A stretch of DNA of 64,000 nt from Rossellomorea aquimaris (GTDB lineage: Bacteria > Bacillota > Bacilli > Bacillales > Bacillaceae_B): the NCBI RefSeq assembly GCF_000935355.1, contig NZ_JXZC01000003.1, positions 310,001-374,000 of the forward strand. Direction: 5' to 3'. The translations under genes and the position numbers were made by a program. Positions within the stretch are counted from its first letter, which is position 1. Every line of letters starts with the position of its first letter. Under the pieces are notes generated by a model. That model saw only the letters and a program-made list of their open reading frames with translations, was not told the DNA's origin and did not search any database. Shown here one piece after another: positions 16,645 to 25,685 of the stretch.

Positions 16645-17262
16645 ATGAGTGATCAATGGTTAGAATGGGCCAAAAGGATTCAGGCGTTATCTCAATCCGG
16701 ACTGGCCTTTTCAAAGGATGTTTACGATATTGAGAGATATGAAGAATTACGGTCGATCAGTGCGGAGATCATGCAGGAATACACAGACTTAGAGATGAGA
16801 AAAGTAAGGGAATTATTTACGAATGAATCAGGTTATCAGACACCGAAAGTAGATGTGCGCGGTGTCGTATTCAAGGGTAACAAAATCCTGATGGTCCGAG
16901 AGAAAGTAGATGATAAATGGTCTTTGCCAGGTGGGTTTTGTGATGTGGGCCTGTCACCAAGTGAAAACATCGTCAAAGAAATAAGAGAAGAATCAGGTTT
17001 TGATGTAACTCCTATAAAATTACTCGCAATACTCGATATGAACAAGCATCCCCATCCCCCGCAGCCTTACCATTACTATAAACTATTCATTCAATGTGAG
17101 GTGACAGGTGGAAGGGCAGAAAGTGGAATCGAAACAAAAGGAATCCATTTTTTTGAAAAAGATCATTTGCCTGAGCTATCAGTCGGAAGGAATACAGAAA
17201 CTCAGATCAACCTGCTGTTTGAATTCTTGAGGAATCCGCATAAAGAAACGGTTTATGATTAA
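16645..17262 (+). CDS. NUDIX hydrolase with NUDIX_N domain
   Basis: 205 aa from ATG 16645. An N-terminal helical domain (WAKRIQALSQSGLAF, typical of NUDIX_N) precedes the catalytic domain at residues 68-200. The NUDIX box reads GGFCDVGLSPSENIVKEIRE then ESGF, with the REEx2ExGU core as REESGF. It should hydrolyse a nucleoside diphosphate linked to another moiety. The exact substrate is unknown. Confidence 0.85.
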   Translation: MSDQWLEWAKRIQALSQSGLAFSKDVYDIERYEELRSISAEIMQEYTDLEMRKVRELFTNESGYQTPKVDVRGVVFKGNKILMVREKVDDKWSLPGGFCDVGLSPSENIVKEIREESGFDVTPIKLLAILDMNKHPHPPQPYHYYKLFIQCEVTGGRAESGIETKGIHFFEKDHLPELSVGRNTETQINLLFEFLRNPHKETVYD

Positions 17263-17308
17263 TGGTCATGTCGTTTAAGGGATGTATGAAAGAATTTGGA
17301 GGCCAAGG

Positions 17309-17484
17309 ATGAATAGTATCCTTTTGCTATCCTCCATATTGGAATTGGATTAGCATTCATATACTTTTACAACAGATTACCAAAAGCATTGACCACATTC
17401 GTGATTGTATTTTTTACGATGTGCATTTTGTATTGGGTTCAGGTGGTTTTAGATTTTTATTTTAATAGAGTTTACATGTTGTAA
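17309..17484 (+). pseudogene. Frameshifted small membrane protein gene
   Basis: GGAGG (17298-17302) precedes ATG 17309, which opens MNSILLLSS then stops. Restoring one T in the T4 run at 17322-17325 joins the start to the frame ILHIGIGLAFIYFYNRL...VIVFFTMC, ending at TAA 17482-17484, about 58 residues with two membrane helices. Either a real one-base deletion or a sequencing error in a homopolymer. The rest of 17263-17638 holds nothing else recognisable. Confidence 0.55.
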
Positions 17485-17638
17485 ATAATATGTCGCCGAT
17501 GATTATAAAAGGTTCAAGAAGCAGATACAAAATTTCAGGTAGGATTTAAGCAGCAGTGTTTCCTTTGTTAATCCAAATGTGCGCGTGATTCTTTTCCTGA
17601 TTGACGGAAAAAATATAATACTTTAAGGGGTGTGAACG

Positions 17639-18124
17639 ATGGAATATACCATTCGCAAAATGGAGAAACAGGATATAAATCAAGTTCAGAAAGTCGCAAG
17701 AAAAAGCTGGAATACGACATACGAAGGCATCATTCCACTTGAAATACAAGAAAGTTTCTTAAACTCTGCTTATAGTGATGAAATGATGCGAAAGCGCTTA
17801 GAGGTTTCTTCGCTGTACGTTGCTGAAAAGGACGGAAAGATTGTGGGATTCGCTAATTTCTCTCCTGTAAAAGAAGAGGGGGAAGTGGAACTGGGGGCCA
17901 TTTACTTAGATCCGGAACATCAAGGTGGAGGAATTGGGACTGCCCTGCTCCAGGAAGGGATAAAGGACTTAAGTGGTGTAAGGTCAATCTACATAAGTGT
18001 TGAGAAAGAGAATAAGACAGGAACCCATTTTTATCGTGCAAGAGGGTTCAGAGTTGTTTCTGAGTTCGATGATGATCTTGAAGGTCATATAACGAAGATG
18101 TTTAGAATGGTATTGAATGTATAA
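17639..18124 (+). CDS. GNAT N-acetyltransferase, PaiA-like
   Basis: 161 aa from ATG 17639. The acetyl-CoA loop is YLDPEHQGGGIGTALLQE (residues 92-109), followed by VEKENKTGTHFYRARGFRVV. The tail EFDDDLEGHITKMF resembles the PaiA-type branch, whose members acetylate polyamines such as spermidine. The substrate assignment is tentative. Confidence 0.8.
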   Translation: MEYTIRKMEKQDINQVQKVARKSWNTTYEGIIPLEIQESFLNSAYSDEMMRKRLEVSSLYVAEKDGKIVGFANFSPVKEEGEVELGAIYLDPEHQGGGIGTALLQEGIKDLSGVRSIYISVEKENKTGTHFYRARGFRVVSEFDDDLEGHITKMFRMVLNV

Positions 18125-18171
18125 GGTTGACTATTTAGTTATAGGGCAACCCCTGAATTGGGGGAATTTAA

Positions 18172-18963
18172 ATGAAGAGTGAAAAAGAAGAAATGCTGAC
18201 AGGCGGGAATGTCTCGAACGTATACCGTTCGGGAGACACAGTCAGACGGGATGTAAAGCCGGACAGTCCCAACATTCACAAGTTATTAAAGCATTTGGAG
18301 AGTAAAGGGTTTGGTTATGCACCGAAGCTTTTAGGCATCGATGAAAAAGGTAGAGAGATAGTATCATTCATTGAAGGGGAAGCCGGCAATTATCCTTTTA
18401 AAGAACACATGTGGTCAAATGATGTATTGATAGGAATAGCGGGGATGCTTCGTCAGTACCATGATGCGGTTAGTGATTTTCCTTTAAGTGATGAATGGCA
18501 GCCCATGGACAATACTCCACTGAACATGGAGGTGATTTGTCACAATGACTTTGCCATCTACAATATTATCTTTCATCACAAAAAACCAGTAGGAATCATA
18601 GATTTTGATGTTGCCGGCCCCGGCCCGAGACTTTGGGACATCGCCTATACTCTTTACACCTGCATCCCTTTAAGCCGGCATTATCATACCGAAGCGGGTG
18701 AAGCCGTTCACTATCATCCTACACATGATGCGGACCGTATCAAATAAAAAGTGAGACTGTTTTTTGAATCCTACGGTATGCCGGGAATGGAAGAAGGGTA
18801 TTTGGAGATGGTATTGCTGCGCTTGGAAGGGTTGTGTAAATACATGAAGAGAAAAGCCGGCGAAGGTGACCCTGCTTTTCAAAAGATGATTGATGAAGGT
18901 CATTATGAACATTATCAAAACGATCTAACATTTATTCGTGAACATGGGAAAGAGTGGATTTGA
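18172..18963 (+). pseudogene. APH-family phosphotransferase interrupted by an in-frame stop
   Basis: Codons from ATG 18172 run to TAA at 18745-18747, then continue in the same frame to TGA at 18961. The first 191 codons hold ICHNDFAIYNIIF (Brenner-type) and GIIDFDVAGPGPRLWDIAY. The 70 codons after the stop (VRLFFESYGMPGMEEGY on) are the expected C-terminal helices. The stop is one change from CAA or AAA. A GTG at 18751 could restart, giving two fragments, but a nonsense-disrupted 263-codon gene is the simplest reading. Confidence 0.75.
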
Positions 18964-18981
18964 GAGCAAGTTCAGCAATCG

Positions 18982-19009
18982 GCGCGATCATATTATATCG
19001 CGCTTTTTT
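18982..19009 (+). terminator. Terminator after the disrupted APH gene
   Basis: GCGCGAT (18982-18988) pairs with ATCGCGC (18997-19003), followed by T6. A degenerate ACTAATTGGTAT block just downstream (19026) recalls the recurrent promoter-like element. Confidence 0.75.
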
Positions 19010-19107
19010 GCTGGATGAATTCATTACTAATTGGTATGTAGTTTAAGCAGGATTTGACCGAGGTTGCACCGAATATATAGGTAAAAAGTGGAATATGGGT
19101 GAAATGA

Positions 19108-19917
19108 ATGAGTAAGATCATTGAGTATTACAATCAATTTGATGAGTGGGGAAGACTTGAACGTGAGCCAGTTGAATTTCAGGTGAATTGGCACTATATA
19201 AGGAAATATATGCCCAAAACGGGATATGTGCTCGATAATGGTGCCGGGCCGGGGAAATATTCGATGGAACTTGCCAAAGCCGGTTATAAGGTAACACTGA
19301 CCGATTTGACCCCAAGATTAGTTGACATTGCTAAAGTTAAAGCGGAAGAACTTGAGTTAAACGAACGATTTGAAGGGTTCCATGCAGCAGACGCCAGAGA
19401 CCTTTATATGCTTGAGGATGAACAGTTCGACTCCTCATTCATGCTCGGTCCCATGTATCATTTGCAGGAAGAACATGACCGTATAAAGGCAGTGCAAGAA
19501 TTAAAGAGAGTGACTAAAAAGGACGGGCTGGTCTTTGTTGCCTTTATGCCCAGAATCAGACACATCCTTAACTCGCTCCTGGCTCCTGAAAATTGGAAGC
19601 CGAACAATGATGTCGATACCATTTTGCAATTTTCCCAATCGGGCTCCTTCAATCACGCAGATGAAGGACGTTTTACAGGTGCGTATTACTTTAATATAGA
19701 AGACATCAATCCTTTTATGGAAGAAAACGGATTTGAAACCATCGAGCTGATCGGATCCAATGCAGGTGCGGTCTTGAATAATGGCAATTGGGATTACTGG
19801 AGAGAAAAAGGGGAAGAGGAAGTAAGGAAAATAATTGACTTGGTTATAGAGAAGGCAACAGATCCTTATATTCTTGGTATTTCATCTCATTTGCTTTATA
19901 TTGGCAGGAAAAAGTAA
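19108..19917 (+). CDS. Class I SAM-dependent methyltransferase
   Basis: 269 aa from ATG 19108 (GGGTGAA upstream). Motif I is VLDNGAGPGKYSMELAKAG (residues 41-59), motif II TLTDLTPR, motif IV SSFMLGPMYHL, then a typical post-core region. Substrate unknown. Single-gene unit in the accessory run. Confidence 0.85.
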   Translation: MSKIIEYYNQFDEWGRLEREPVEFQVNWHYIRKYMPKTGYVLDNGAGPGKYSMELAKAGYKVTLTDLTPRLVDIAKVKAEELELNERFEGFHAADARDLYMLEDEQFDSSFMLGPMYHLQEEHDRIKAVQELKRVTKKDGLVFVAFMPRIRHILNSLLAPENWKPNNDVDTILQFSQSGSFNHADEGRFTGAYYFNIEDINPFMEENGFETIELIGSNAGAVLNNGNWDYWREKGEEEVRKIIDLVIEKATDPYILGISSHLLYIGRKK

Positions 19918-19977
19918 ACCTGAATTTTATCAGGATATACAAGGTATTGAACTTATACGAATGCGGGAGGATGTTAT

Positions 19978-20403
19978 ATGAATGAAAAATTAGTAAGGGT
20001 CGGAACAACGTATATCCCGGTCACAAATGTAGAACTTTCAGCTGAATGGTATGTCAATAAATTGGGTGCAGAGTTAAGCTATAAAGATGAAGATAAAGCG
20101 ATCGTGAATCTTGCCAACCAAAGCATCTTTCTTGTTAAATCAAAAGCAGATCAAAATGCTAATTTCATAGATGTTCATGGTGAGGAACGTTTTTCGATGA
20201 CATTCGAAGTGAATGGTTTGAATGCTTTAGAAACCATTCATGGGGACTTTACCAAAAGTGGGATGCGGGTTGGGGAAATTGAAAACAGAGGTCACTCAGG
20301 AAGGAATTTTGTTTTCTATGATGTAGATGGTAATAAATTCGATGTGTGGAGTGAACTTAGTCCGGTATTCAGAGAGAAATATTTGAGTTCCCATAACAGT
20401 TAA
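19978..20403 (+). CDS. VOC-family (glyoxalase/bleomycin-resistance fold) protein
   Basis: 141 aa from ATG 19978 after GGGAGG. The VOC start pattern IPVTNVELSAEWYVNKLG (residues 13-30), a central FSMTFEVNGL and the ending RNFVFYDVDGNKFDVWSEL show two beta-alpha-beta-beta-beta modules. Members bind metal and act on or sequester small molecules. The precise role is unknown. Confidence 0.82.
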   Translation: MNEKLVRVGTTYIPVTNVELSAEWYVNKLGAELSYKDEDKAIVNLANQSIFLVKSKADQNANFIDVHGEERFSMTFEVNGLNALETIHGDFTKSGMRVGEIENRGHSGRNFVFYDVDGNKFDVWSELSPVFREKYLSSHNS

Positions 20404-20421
20404 AGGGAAAATTGGATGAGG

Positions 20422-20449
20422 GCCATACATATCATATGTGTGGTTTTTT
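20422..20449 (+). terminator. Terminator of the VOC gene
   Basis: CCATACATAT and ATATGTGTGG pair around a single C, followed by T6. Confidence 0.78.
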
Positions 20450-20578
20450 ATTATCAACGGGTTCTGATTTAGCTATGTCGAAGCGTGGGACCAATAAGAA
20501 CCACGGATCCATGGAGAGAGTAAAAGAAGCGCCGGGCCCCTTCGACAAAGAGGAGAAGGTAGTGGAAAGGAGATATGT

Positions 20579-21043
20579 ATGACTCTTAAGTTTGAAACGA
20601 TGACTCAGGAACAAGCGGAAGATATTGCCTTTAACTGGTACTATGATGGCGAATATTCTTTTTATGATATGGAAGCCGATCAAGAAGATTTAGATGAATT
20701 TTTAGACTCTGACACTAGAGGTGACTCTGTGTTTGCCGTTTTGAAAGAGGATGAACTTATTGGATTTTTAAGTGTTGATCAAGTGGGTCCGGAAATGTGT
20801 GATATTGGATTAGGGATGAGACCGGATTTGACTGGTAAAGGAAAAGGATTAGAGTTTCTGAATGCTGGTATTAATTTCGTTCGGTTAACATTCAGTCCAG
20901 TTAAGATTACCTTATCAGTCGCTATTTTTAATCAAAGAGCTATAAAAGCCTATAGAAAGATAGGATTTAAGGATATTGACACTTTTATGCAAGATACGAA
21001 TGGAAGCACTTATGAATTTGTGAAAATGGGGTTTGAGTGCTAA
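20579..21043 (+). CDS. GNAT N-acetyltransferase
   Basis: 154 aa from ATG 20579 after GGAAAGGAG. An acidic N-terminal region (DMEADQEDLDEFLDSD) precedes the acetyl-CoA loop IGLGMRPDLTGKGKGLEFL (residues 79-97) and the FNQRAIKAYRKIGF signature. Substrate unknown. The 135 bp before it carry no gene. Confidence 0.82.
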   Translation: MTLKFETMTQEQAEDIAFNWYYDGEYSFYDMEADQEDLDEFLDSDTRGDSVFAVLKEDELIGFLSVDQVGPEMCDIGLGMRPDLTGKGKGLEFLNAGINFVRLTFSPVKITLSVAIFNQRAIKAYRKIGFKDIDTFMQDTNGSTYEFVKMGFEC

Positions 21044-21130
21044 CTTGAAGAACCTTTGTAGGTGGTAGTAGGTCGGAAGCGCCGGAACGGTCCTATTAAA
21101 GATCTCGTCAGACAAGGGGGTGTACCATTA

Positions 21131-21664
21131 ATGGATTTATTCGAAAGAATGAATATGGGGACGGAAAAGCAACAAAATGCATACGCGGCCATCATGGAAC
21201 TGGATATCTTGAATGATTTAAGTACCTATACTCCTGTCCTATGCGGAACACTGCCCATTGGCATAGACATCTCAAGTTCAGACCTTGACATCATTATGGA
21301 AGTACATGAATTAGAACCATTTGAAGAATTGATTCGAACGATATACAACAAAAAAGACGGCTTTACAATCAAAAGAAAAATGATCAATGGGAAAGAGGTC
21401 GTGAAGGCGAATTTCGCTTATAGTGGTTTTGAGTTTGAGCTGTTTGGCCAGGCACAGCCGGTACATAAGCAACGTGCGTATCTCCATATGATGATCGAAC
21501 ATGAACTGTTGCAAAAATATCCTGCCCTCAAAGAAAAAGTGATCCATCTCAAAGAACAAGGCTACAAGACAGAGCCGGCTTTTTGTAAGGTATTTGGCAT
21601 CATGGGAGATCCTTATGAAGGTCTGATCCGTTTTGGGATTGAAGAAGGGATGATCACAGAGTAG
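21131..21664 (+). CDS. DUF4269 (nucleotidyltransferase-like) protein
   Basis: 177 aa from ATG 21131 after AGGGGGTG (the frame extends upstream to GTG 21062 without a ribosome site). The GTLPIGIDISSSDLDIIME segment (residues 40-58) is a nucleotidyltransferase-like G-x-D-x-D arrangement, followed by AFCKVFGIMGDPYEGL typical of DUF4269. A minimal nucleotidyltransferase activity is plausible but unproven. Confidence 0.75.
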   Translation: MDLFERMNMGTEKQQNAYAAIMELDILNDLSTYTPVLCGTLPIGIDISSSDLDIIMEVHELEPFEELIRTIYNKKDGFTIKRKMINGKEVVKANFAYSGFEFELFGQAQPVHKQRAYLHMMIEHELLQKYPALKEKVIHLKEQGYKTEPAFCKVFGIMGDPYEGLIRFGIEEGMITE

Positions 21665-21720
21665 TCAAATGAAATCTCTTAAAAGGTGGAACTGCGATGA
21701 AGTCTAATCGATGGTATAAG

Positions 21721-21747
21721 AAGCCACGGTACCTGTCCCCGTGGCTT
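21721..21747. terminator. GACAGGTCC-family hairpin between convergent genes, copy 3
   Basis: AAGCCACGG (21721-21729) pairs perfectly with CCGTGGCTT (21739-21747) around TACCTGTCC. It lies between the DUF4269 gene and the convergent lipase gene and may act on both. Confidence 0.7.
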
Positions 21748-21753
21748 CCGGGA

Positions 21754-22524
21754 TTATTCTATAATGTTTTTTTCAATGACAAGTGATAGGCTTTCAGCTA
21801 TTTGCTGATAAGTAGCATCATTAGGGTGGAAGTTGTCACTTGAAAGATCGCGTTTGGCATCCGTTACCAAATTGAAGGTATCCACCACTTGAACGTCGTA
21901 TGTTAAGCCTAATGTGCGGGCGGCTTCATTCCATTTTTGGATGACAGAATCAAAGGAATCCCCGTCCGACAATTCCTTAAAGGGATTATATAGTCCCATA
22001 TAGAGGATGACGGCATCCTTATTAATGTCACGAATGGTTTCAAACGTTTTTTCCAAGTTGGGAATTTCGGTTTCCAGAATGCCAAGGGCGGCAGCTTCCG
22101 AATAATTATTTAAAATCTCACCAGAATTAAAGAGATTGTTTCCCCCGATCGTGATGGAAATGATTTTGGCGTCCTTAAGAGATCTCTTGACATCCTTTTG
22201 TTCTAACTGGGCCAGTAAATCTTCAATCCTTGCACCTCGTATACCTAAGTTTTGGTACCGCTCCACGGTATTCGTTTCTTTAAGTGGATTTCCGACCAGC
22301 GGGACAAAACCTTCTCCCTTTGATGACCCTACCCCCCTTGTTAAAGAATCGCCAAGTGCAATATATGTTTCTCCAGGAGTGACAGGGGCTTCTTCTGCTT
22401 CTGCTACTATCTTCTCTTGGGGAGGGTTGGTGACATCCCAATAGGCTCTTGTAAATCCATATCCAAATAGGACGGTCAGTGCAAGGGAAAGGGTGATAAA
22501 TAATTGCCACATCCATTTTTTCAT
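21754..22524 (-). CDS. SGNH/GDSL-family lipase or esterase, membrane-anchored
   Basis: 256 aa from ATG 22524 after AGGAGAG. An N-terminal membrane anchor (WQLFITLSLALTVLFGYGF) precedes the hydrolase. Block I is YIALGDSLTRGVG with the nucleophile Ser near residue 59, block II GIRGARI, block III TIGGNNL and block V DNFHPNDATYQQIA with the Asp-His pair. It should hydrolyse an ester outside the membrane. The architecture resembles B. subtilis YpmR, but the substrate is unknown. Confidence 0.85.
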   Translation of the reverse strand: MKKWMWQLFITLSLALTVLFGYGFTRAYWDVTNPPQEKIVAEAEEAPVTPGETYIALGDSLTRGVGSSKGEGFVPLVGNPLKETNTVERYQNLGIRGARIEDLLAQLEQKDVKRSLKDAKIISITIGGNNLFNSGEILNNYSEAAALGILETEIPNLEKTFETIRDINKDAVILYMGLYNPFKELSDGDSFDSVIQKWNEAARTLGLTYDVQVVDTFNLVTDAKRDLSSDNFHPNDATYQQIAESLSLVIEKNIIE

Positions 22525-22630
22525 CTCTTAATCTCTCCTTCTATTATGATTGTACCAACTTTTACTCCTGCTGAGTATTTATAAGAGCAATTGAGAAAAA
22601 AGTTCGCTAGAATAGATGTAGGGTGATGAT

Positions 22631-23557
22631 ATGAGCATAAAGCCAACCGTTCAATTGAAAAATGTAACGAAAGTAATAGGGAAAAAGAAGATCATTGATA
22701 ATATATCATTTGACATATATCCAGGAGAAGTATTTGGATTCCTTGGTCCCAACGGTGCTGGAAAAACGACTACGATTCGGATGCTCGTCGGTCTGATCAA
22801 GCCAACATCGGGAGTCATTAAGATCTGTGATTTTGATGTGAGGAAGCAATTTGTACAGGCGATGCAGTGCCTTGGTTCGATCGTAGAAAATCCAGAGTTA
22901 TATAAGTATCTGAGCGGTCGGGAAAATCTGCAACTATTTGCACGGATGCTGCCCAAGGTGGATAGTGAACGAATACAAGAAGTAATCGATCTCGTTGATT
23001 TGACTGCACGGATCGATGACCAAGTACAGACGTATTCACTGGGAATGCGTCAGAGGCTCGGGATTGCACAAGCATTGTTAGGCCGTCCGGATGTGCTTAT
23101 ATTGGATGAACCTACGAATGGATTGGATCCAATGGGCATAAAGGACCTTCGTACATTTATAAGGAAACTGGTCGACGAAACGGGTCTTTCCGTTCTTGTA
23201 TCCAGTCATATATTAAGTGAAATCGAGTTGCTTGCCAATCGAGTGGCGATTATGAGCCATGGGAGAATCGTGAAGGTAGGTACGGTAAGTGATTTAGTGG
23301 ATGCATTGTCATCAGGTGTGGACTGGAGAGTCAATGATGCTTTTCGGGCGCTTGATATCTTTAAAGCATCTCCCTATGTCCAAGCTGCAGAACTGTACGA
23401 TGATCATACGGTCCATACTCTTATGGATGAAAGCAAAACGTCGATCCTGAATGAAGCTTTACTAAAGGCGGGAATCGAGGTATGGACAATCGAAAGGAAG
23501 GTCCAGACATTGGAGGACTTATTTATTAGTTTGACAGGGGGCGATCATATTGTCTAA
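22631..23557 (+). CDS. ABC transporter ATP-binding protein
   Basis: 308 aa from ATG 22631. Walker A PNGAGKTTT (near residue 41), signature YSLGMRQRLGIAQALLG, Walker B VLILDEPTNGLDP and switch His in VSSHIL are all intact. A C-terminal extension of about 90 residues is typical of BcrA-like exporters. It pairs with the permease that overlaps it by 8 bp. Confidence 0.9.
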   Translation: MSIKPTVQLKNVTKVIGKKKIIDNISFDIYPGEVFGFLGPNGAGKTTTIRMLVGLIKPTSGVIKICDFDVRKQFVQAMQCLGSIVENPELYKYLSGRENLQLFARMLPKVDSERIQEVIDLVDLTARIDDQVQTYSLGMRQRLGIAQALLGRPDVLILDEPTNGLDPMGIKDLRTFIRKLVDETGLSVLVSSHILSEIELLANRVAIMSHGRIVKVGTVSDLVDALSSGVDWRVNDAFRALDIFKASPYVQAAELYDDHTVHTLMDESKTSILNEALLKAGIEVWTIERKVQTLEDLFISLTGGDHIV

Positions 23558-24548
23558 CCCAAATATGATTGGTCTGATTCATAATGAAGTAATGAAAATC
23601 GCTTCCAAAAAACGCTTTGCGGTTGTCATCGCCATTTTGATCATTCTAGTCTCCATGTTTACATATGCACAATACCGGGAGATACAAGATAAGTTGGAAA
23701 AGCAGGGTACCCTGGACTGGCGAGTGGAGCTGCAGCAGGAGATAGTCGATCGGCAAAACCGGCTTGCATCCAGTGGGATCCAGGATGAGGTCAGACAATT
23801 CCTTGAATTTGATTTGAAGCAAAAGCAATATTACTTGGACAAAGACATCAACCCGAATTATCCTGGAGCGCCTACATTCATCCGCATTTTTTTCTCACAG
23901 GGACTCACCCTGGTCCTGCCTTTACTCATCATTATTATTATGGCTGATGTTGTGAGTGGGGAATACAATGATGGGACCATCAAGACATTACTGTCACGGC
24001 CGGTAAAACGATGGAAGATCCTGATGGCCAAATGGCTGACGGTTTTGCTGTATACATCGATGCTGATGGCAGCTACGGTGATTGTCTGCTATGGGATTTC
24101 AGGGATTGTCCTTGGATATGATGGCTGGACGGCACCCATTCTGACGGGCTTTCAAGCTTCTCCATCTGGTGAGTTTTCGACGACAAATATCCATACCCTT
24201 CCGATGTGGGAATACTTGCTGATGTCAGCAGGTCTCGCATGGGTCGTGACAGCGACTGTTGGAACCATAAGCCTGATGATTTCAGTACTTGTGAAAAATA
24301 CAGCAACCGGTATCGGGGCAATGATGGCTGTGTTGATTGCAGGCACCCTATTATCTTCTATCGGTTCAAGCTGGACGAGCTCAAAGTATTTGGTGAACTT
24401 GAATTTTGATCTGATCAATTACTTAGAGGGTCAAGCTCCTCCAATCGAAGGGATGTCACTGCCTTTTTCATTAACAGTACTTGGAGTATGGACTGTCGCT
24501 TGCCTTGCCATTGCGTTTTGGAATTTTACTCAGAAGGATATTTATTAA
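23550..24548 (+). CDS. ABC-2-type transporter permease
   Basis: 332 aa from TTG 23550 after AGGGGG. One N-terminal helix is followed by an external coiled loop of about 70 residues (REIQDKLEKQGTLDW to KDINPNYPGAP). The typical ABC-2 core follows: FSQGLTLVLPLLIIIIMADVVSGEYNDGTIKTLLSRPVKRWKILMAK has the export-permease motif, with four to five more helices. Together with the ATPase it forms an export or membrane-remodelling complex of unknown cargo. Confidence 0.88.
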   Translation: MSNPNMIGLIHNEVMKIASKKRFAVVIAILIILVSMFTYAQYREIQDKLEKQGTLDWRVELQQEIVDRQNRLASSGIQDEVRQFLEFDLKQKQYYLDKDINPNYPGAPTFIRIFFSQGLTLVLPLLIIIIMADVVSGEYNDGTIKTLLSRPVKRWKILMAKWLTVLLYTSMLMAATVIVCYGISGIVLGYDGWTAPILTGFQASPSGEFSTTNIHTLPMWEYLLMSAGLAWVVTATVGTISLMISVLVKNTATGIGAMMAVLIAGTLLSSIGSSWTSSKYLVNLNFDLINYLEGQAPPIEGMSLPFSLTVLGVWTVACLAIAFWNFTQKDIY

Positions 24549-24737
24549 TAATTAGCAAGGCACCTTTTCATTATCTAATTTCATTATGAGGGCAAAGAAT
24601 GAAATTCAATTCTATGATTGATGTAGACTATGAACTTACATACGAATATGTTGGGAGAAGCTGTAAAATATTGAGATATTTACGTAGAAATGAGACTATA
24701 TTTATATCAAACTATTTGCAGTGAGAGAGGTATAAAT

Positions 24738-25118
24738 ATGGGCTTGAGACAAGAGGTAATTGAGACTGATGTAATGGCTTCAGAATCAATAGGTCATTCA
24801 TTAGGGATTTTTGTATTTATTTGCTTGTTTGCTATTTTAGCGGTTCCTTTGATAATGTTTGAAACAAATGATGTGGAAAGGTATGAAGAAGTAGCAAAGA
24901 ATGTTTCTATCGTTGTGATAGAACGTTTAATTAGCGAAGGGTACGCCAAGGATGAAGAGAATTCAGAATGGACTTCACAAGATGTAAAATTAACCCTTAA
25001 CCAGGATGGGAAAGGAAAAGGTCAAATCAAAACTGCCAATGGGAATTATACGTTTCAATTCCACTATAAAGATAAAGATAATATTAAACTTATGGAAACG
25101 AAACTGCTGGAAGACTAA
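24738..25118 (+). CDS. Single-span membrane protein, unknown function
   Basis: 126 aa from ATG 24738 after GAGAGAGG. A soluble N-terminal part of about 25 residues, a helix (GIFVFICLFAILAVPLIMF), and an external acidic domain. No family recognised. Confidence 0.6.
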   Translation: MGLRQEVIETDVMASESIGHSLGIFVFICLFAILAVPLIMFETNDVERYEEVAKNVSIVVIERLISEGYAKDEENSEWTSQDVKLTLNQDGKGKGQIKTANGNYTFQFHYKDKDNIKLMETKLLED

Positions 25119-25445
25119 TGAGGATTACTGTTTTCTTCATGGATTGACCGTTTAGTCTGCCGGAAATTGTATCGGACTTTTCCTTTTTTAAGAGGTCCAT
25201 CCTTATGCACATAATTAAAAGAGGACTCCACAAAATCGTGGGGTCTTTTTATATTTTCCTGAAAAGGCTATCCGGAGGACGATAAAAAACCCATTCACGA
25301 CCTAACAAAAGTTTAGGGTGTGTATGGGGCACTCGCGTGAATTTAAGAAATCTTTATTTGGCGATGCAGCAGTTGGGATCTTACACGGCTTGGAATCTCA
25401 AAACTGTAACTGCGCTTCCTGTTTAGGGAATATTATGGAAATGGA
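25119..25445. other. Intergenic stretch with a terminator and a short doubtful frame
   Basis: A terminator-like stem lies at 25224-25245 (GACTCCAC with GTGGGGTC), followed by T5. A 49-codon frame at 25324-25473 starts ATG and contains the Cys-rich motif NCNCASCLGN, but its ribosome site is poor and its end overlaps promoter-like element copy D. I do not call it a gene. Confidence 0.4.
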
Positions 25446-25484
25446 TTGTGGAATACTGATTTTTTTGAAATAATTGGAATTACC
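25446..25484 (+). promoter_or_regulatory. Recurrent promoter-like element, copy D
   Basis: TTGTGG (25446-25451), 17 bp, AATAAT (25469-25474) within TTGAAATAATTGGAATTACC (25465-25484). It precedes a broken small gene and the AAC(3)-type gene. Confidence 0.55.
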
Positions 25485-25501
25485 AACTGAAAGAAAAACA
25501 T

Positions 25502-25682
25502 GTGGAGAAACCAAACCTGAAAACGGGTAAGCTATTATTCATTGCCGGGTTACTCCTCAATCTATTTATCTACCCATATCGTATTCGTTGGAACGTTACT
25601 AGGCGCAGATGACGGTATGATGCTCGGGGTCGGAAGATATTTCATAGGGACCAATCAGGCGAATCGAACTAGAGGAGAATAG
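25502..25682 (+). pseudogene. Frameshifted small membrane protein gene upstream of AAC(3)
   Basis: GTG 25502 opens VEKPNLKTGKLLFIAGLLLNLFIY. Removing one C from the CCC at 25573-25575 continues as HIVFVGTLLGADDGMMLGVG...NRTRGE to TAG 25680-25682, about 59 residues with two hydrophobic segments. Its end carries the ribosome site of the next gene, so it was the first gene of a small operon. Either a real insertion or a homopolymer read error. Confidence 0.5.
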
Positions 25683-25685
25683 ACT

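Noticed and set aside
19020..19050. Seventh copy of the recurrent promoter-like element
   Set aside because: ACTAATTGGTAT resembles the core, but no TTG lies 17 bp upstream; too degraded to count.
25324..25473. 49-codon frame with a Cys-rich NCNCASCLGN motif
   Set aside because: Weak ribosome site, overlaps the recurrent promoter-like element, and no family recognised; kept only as a note.
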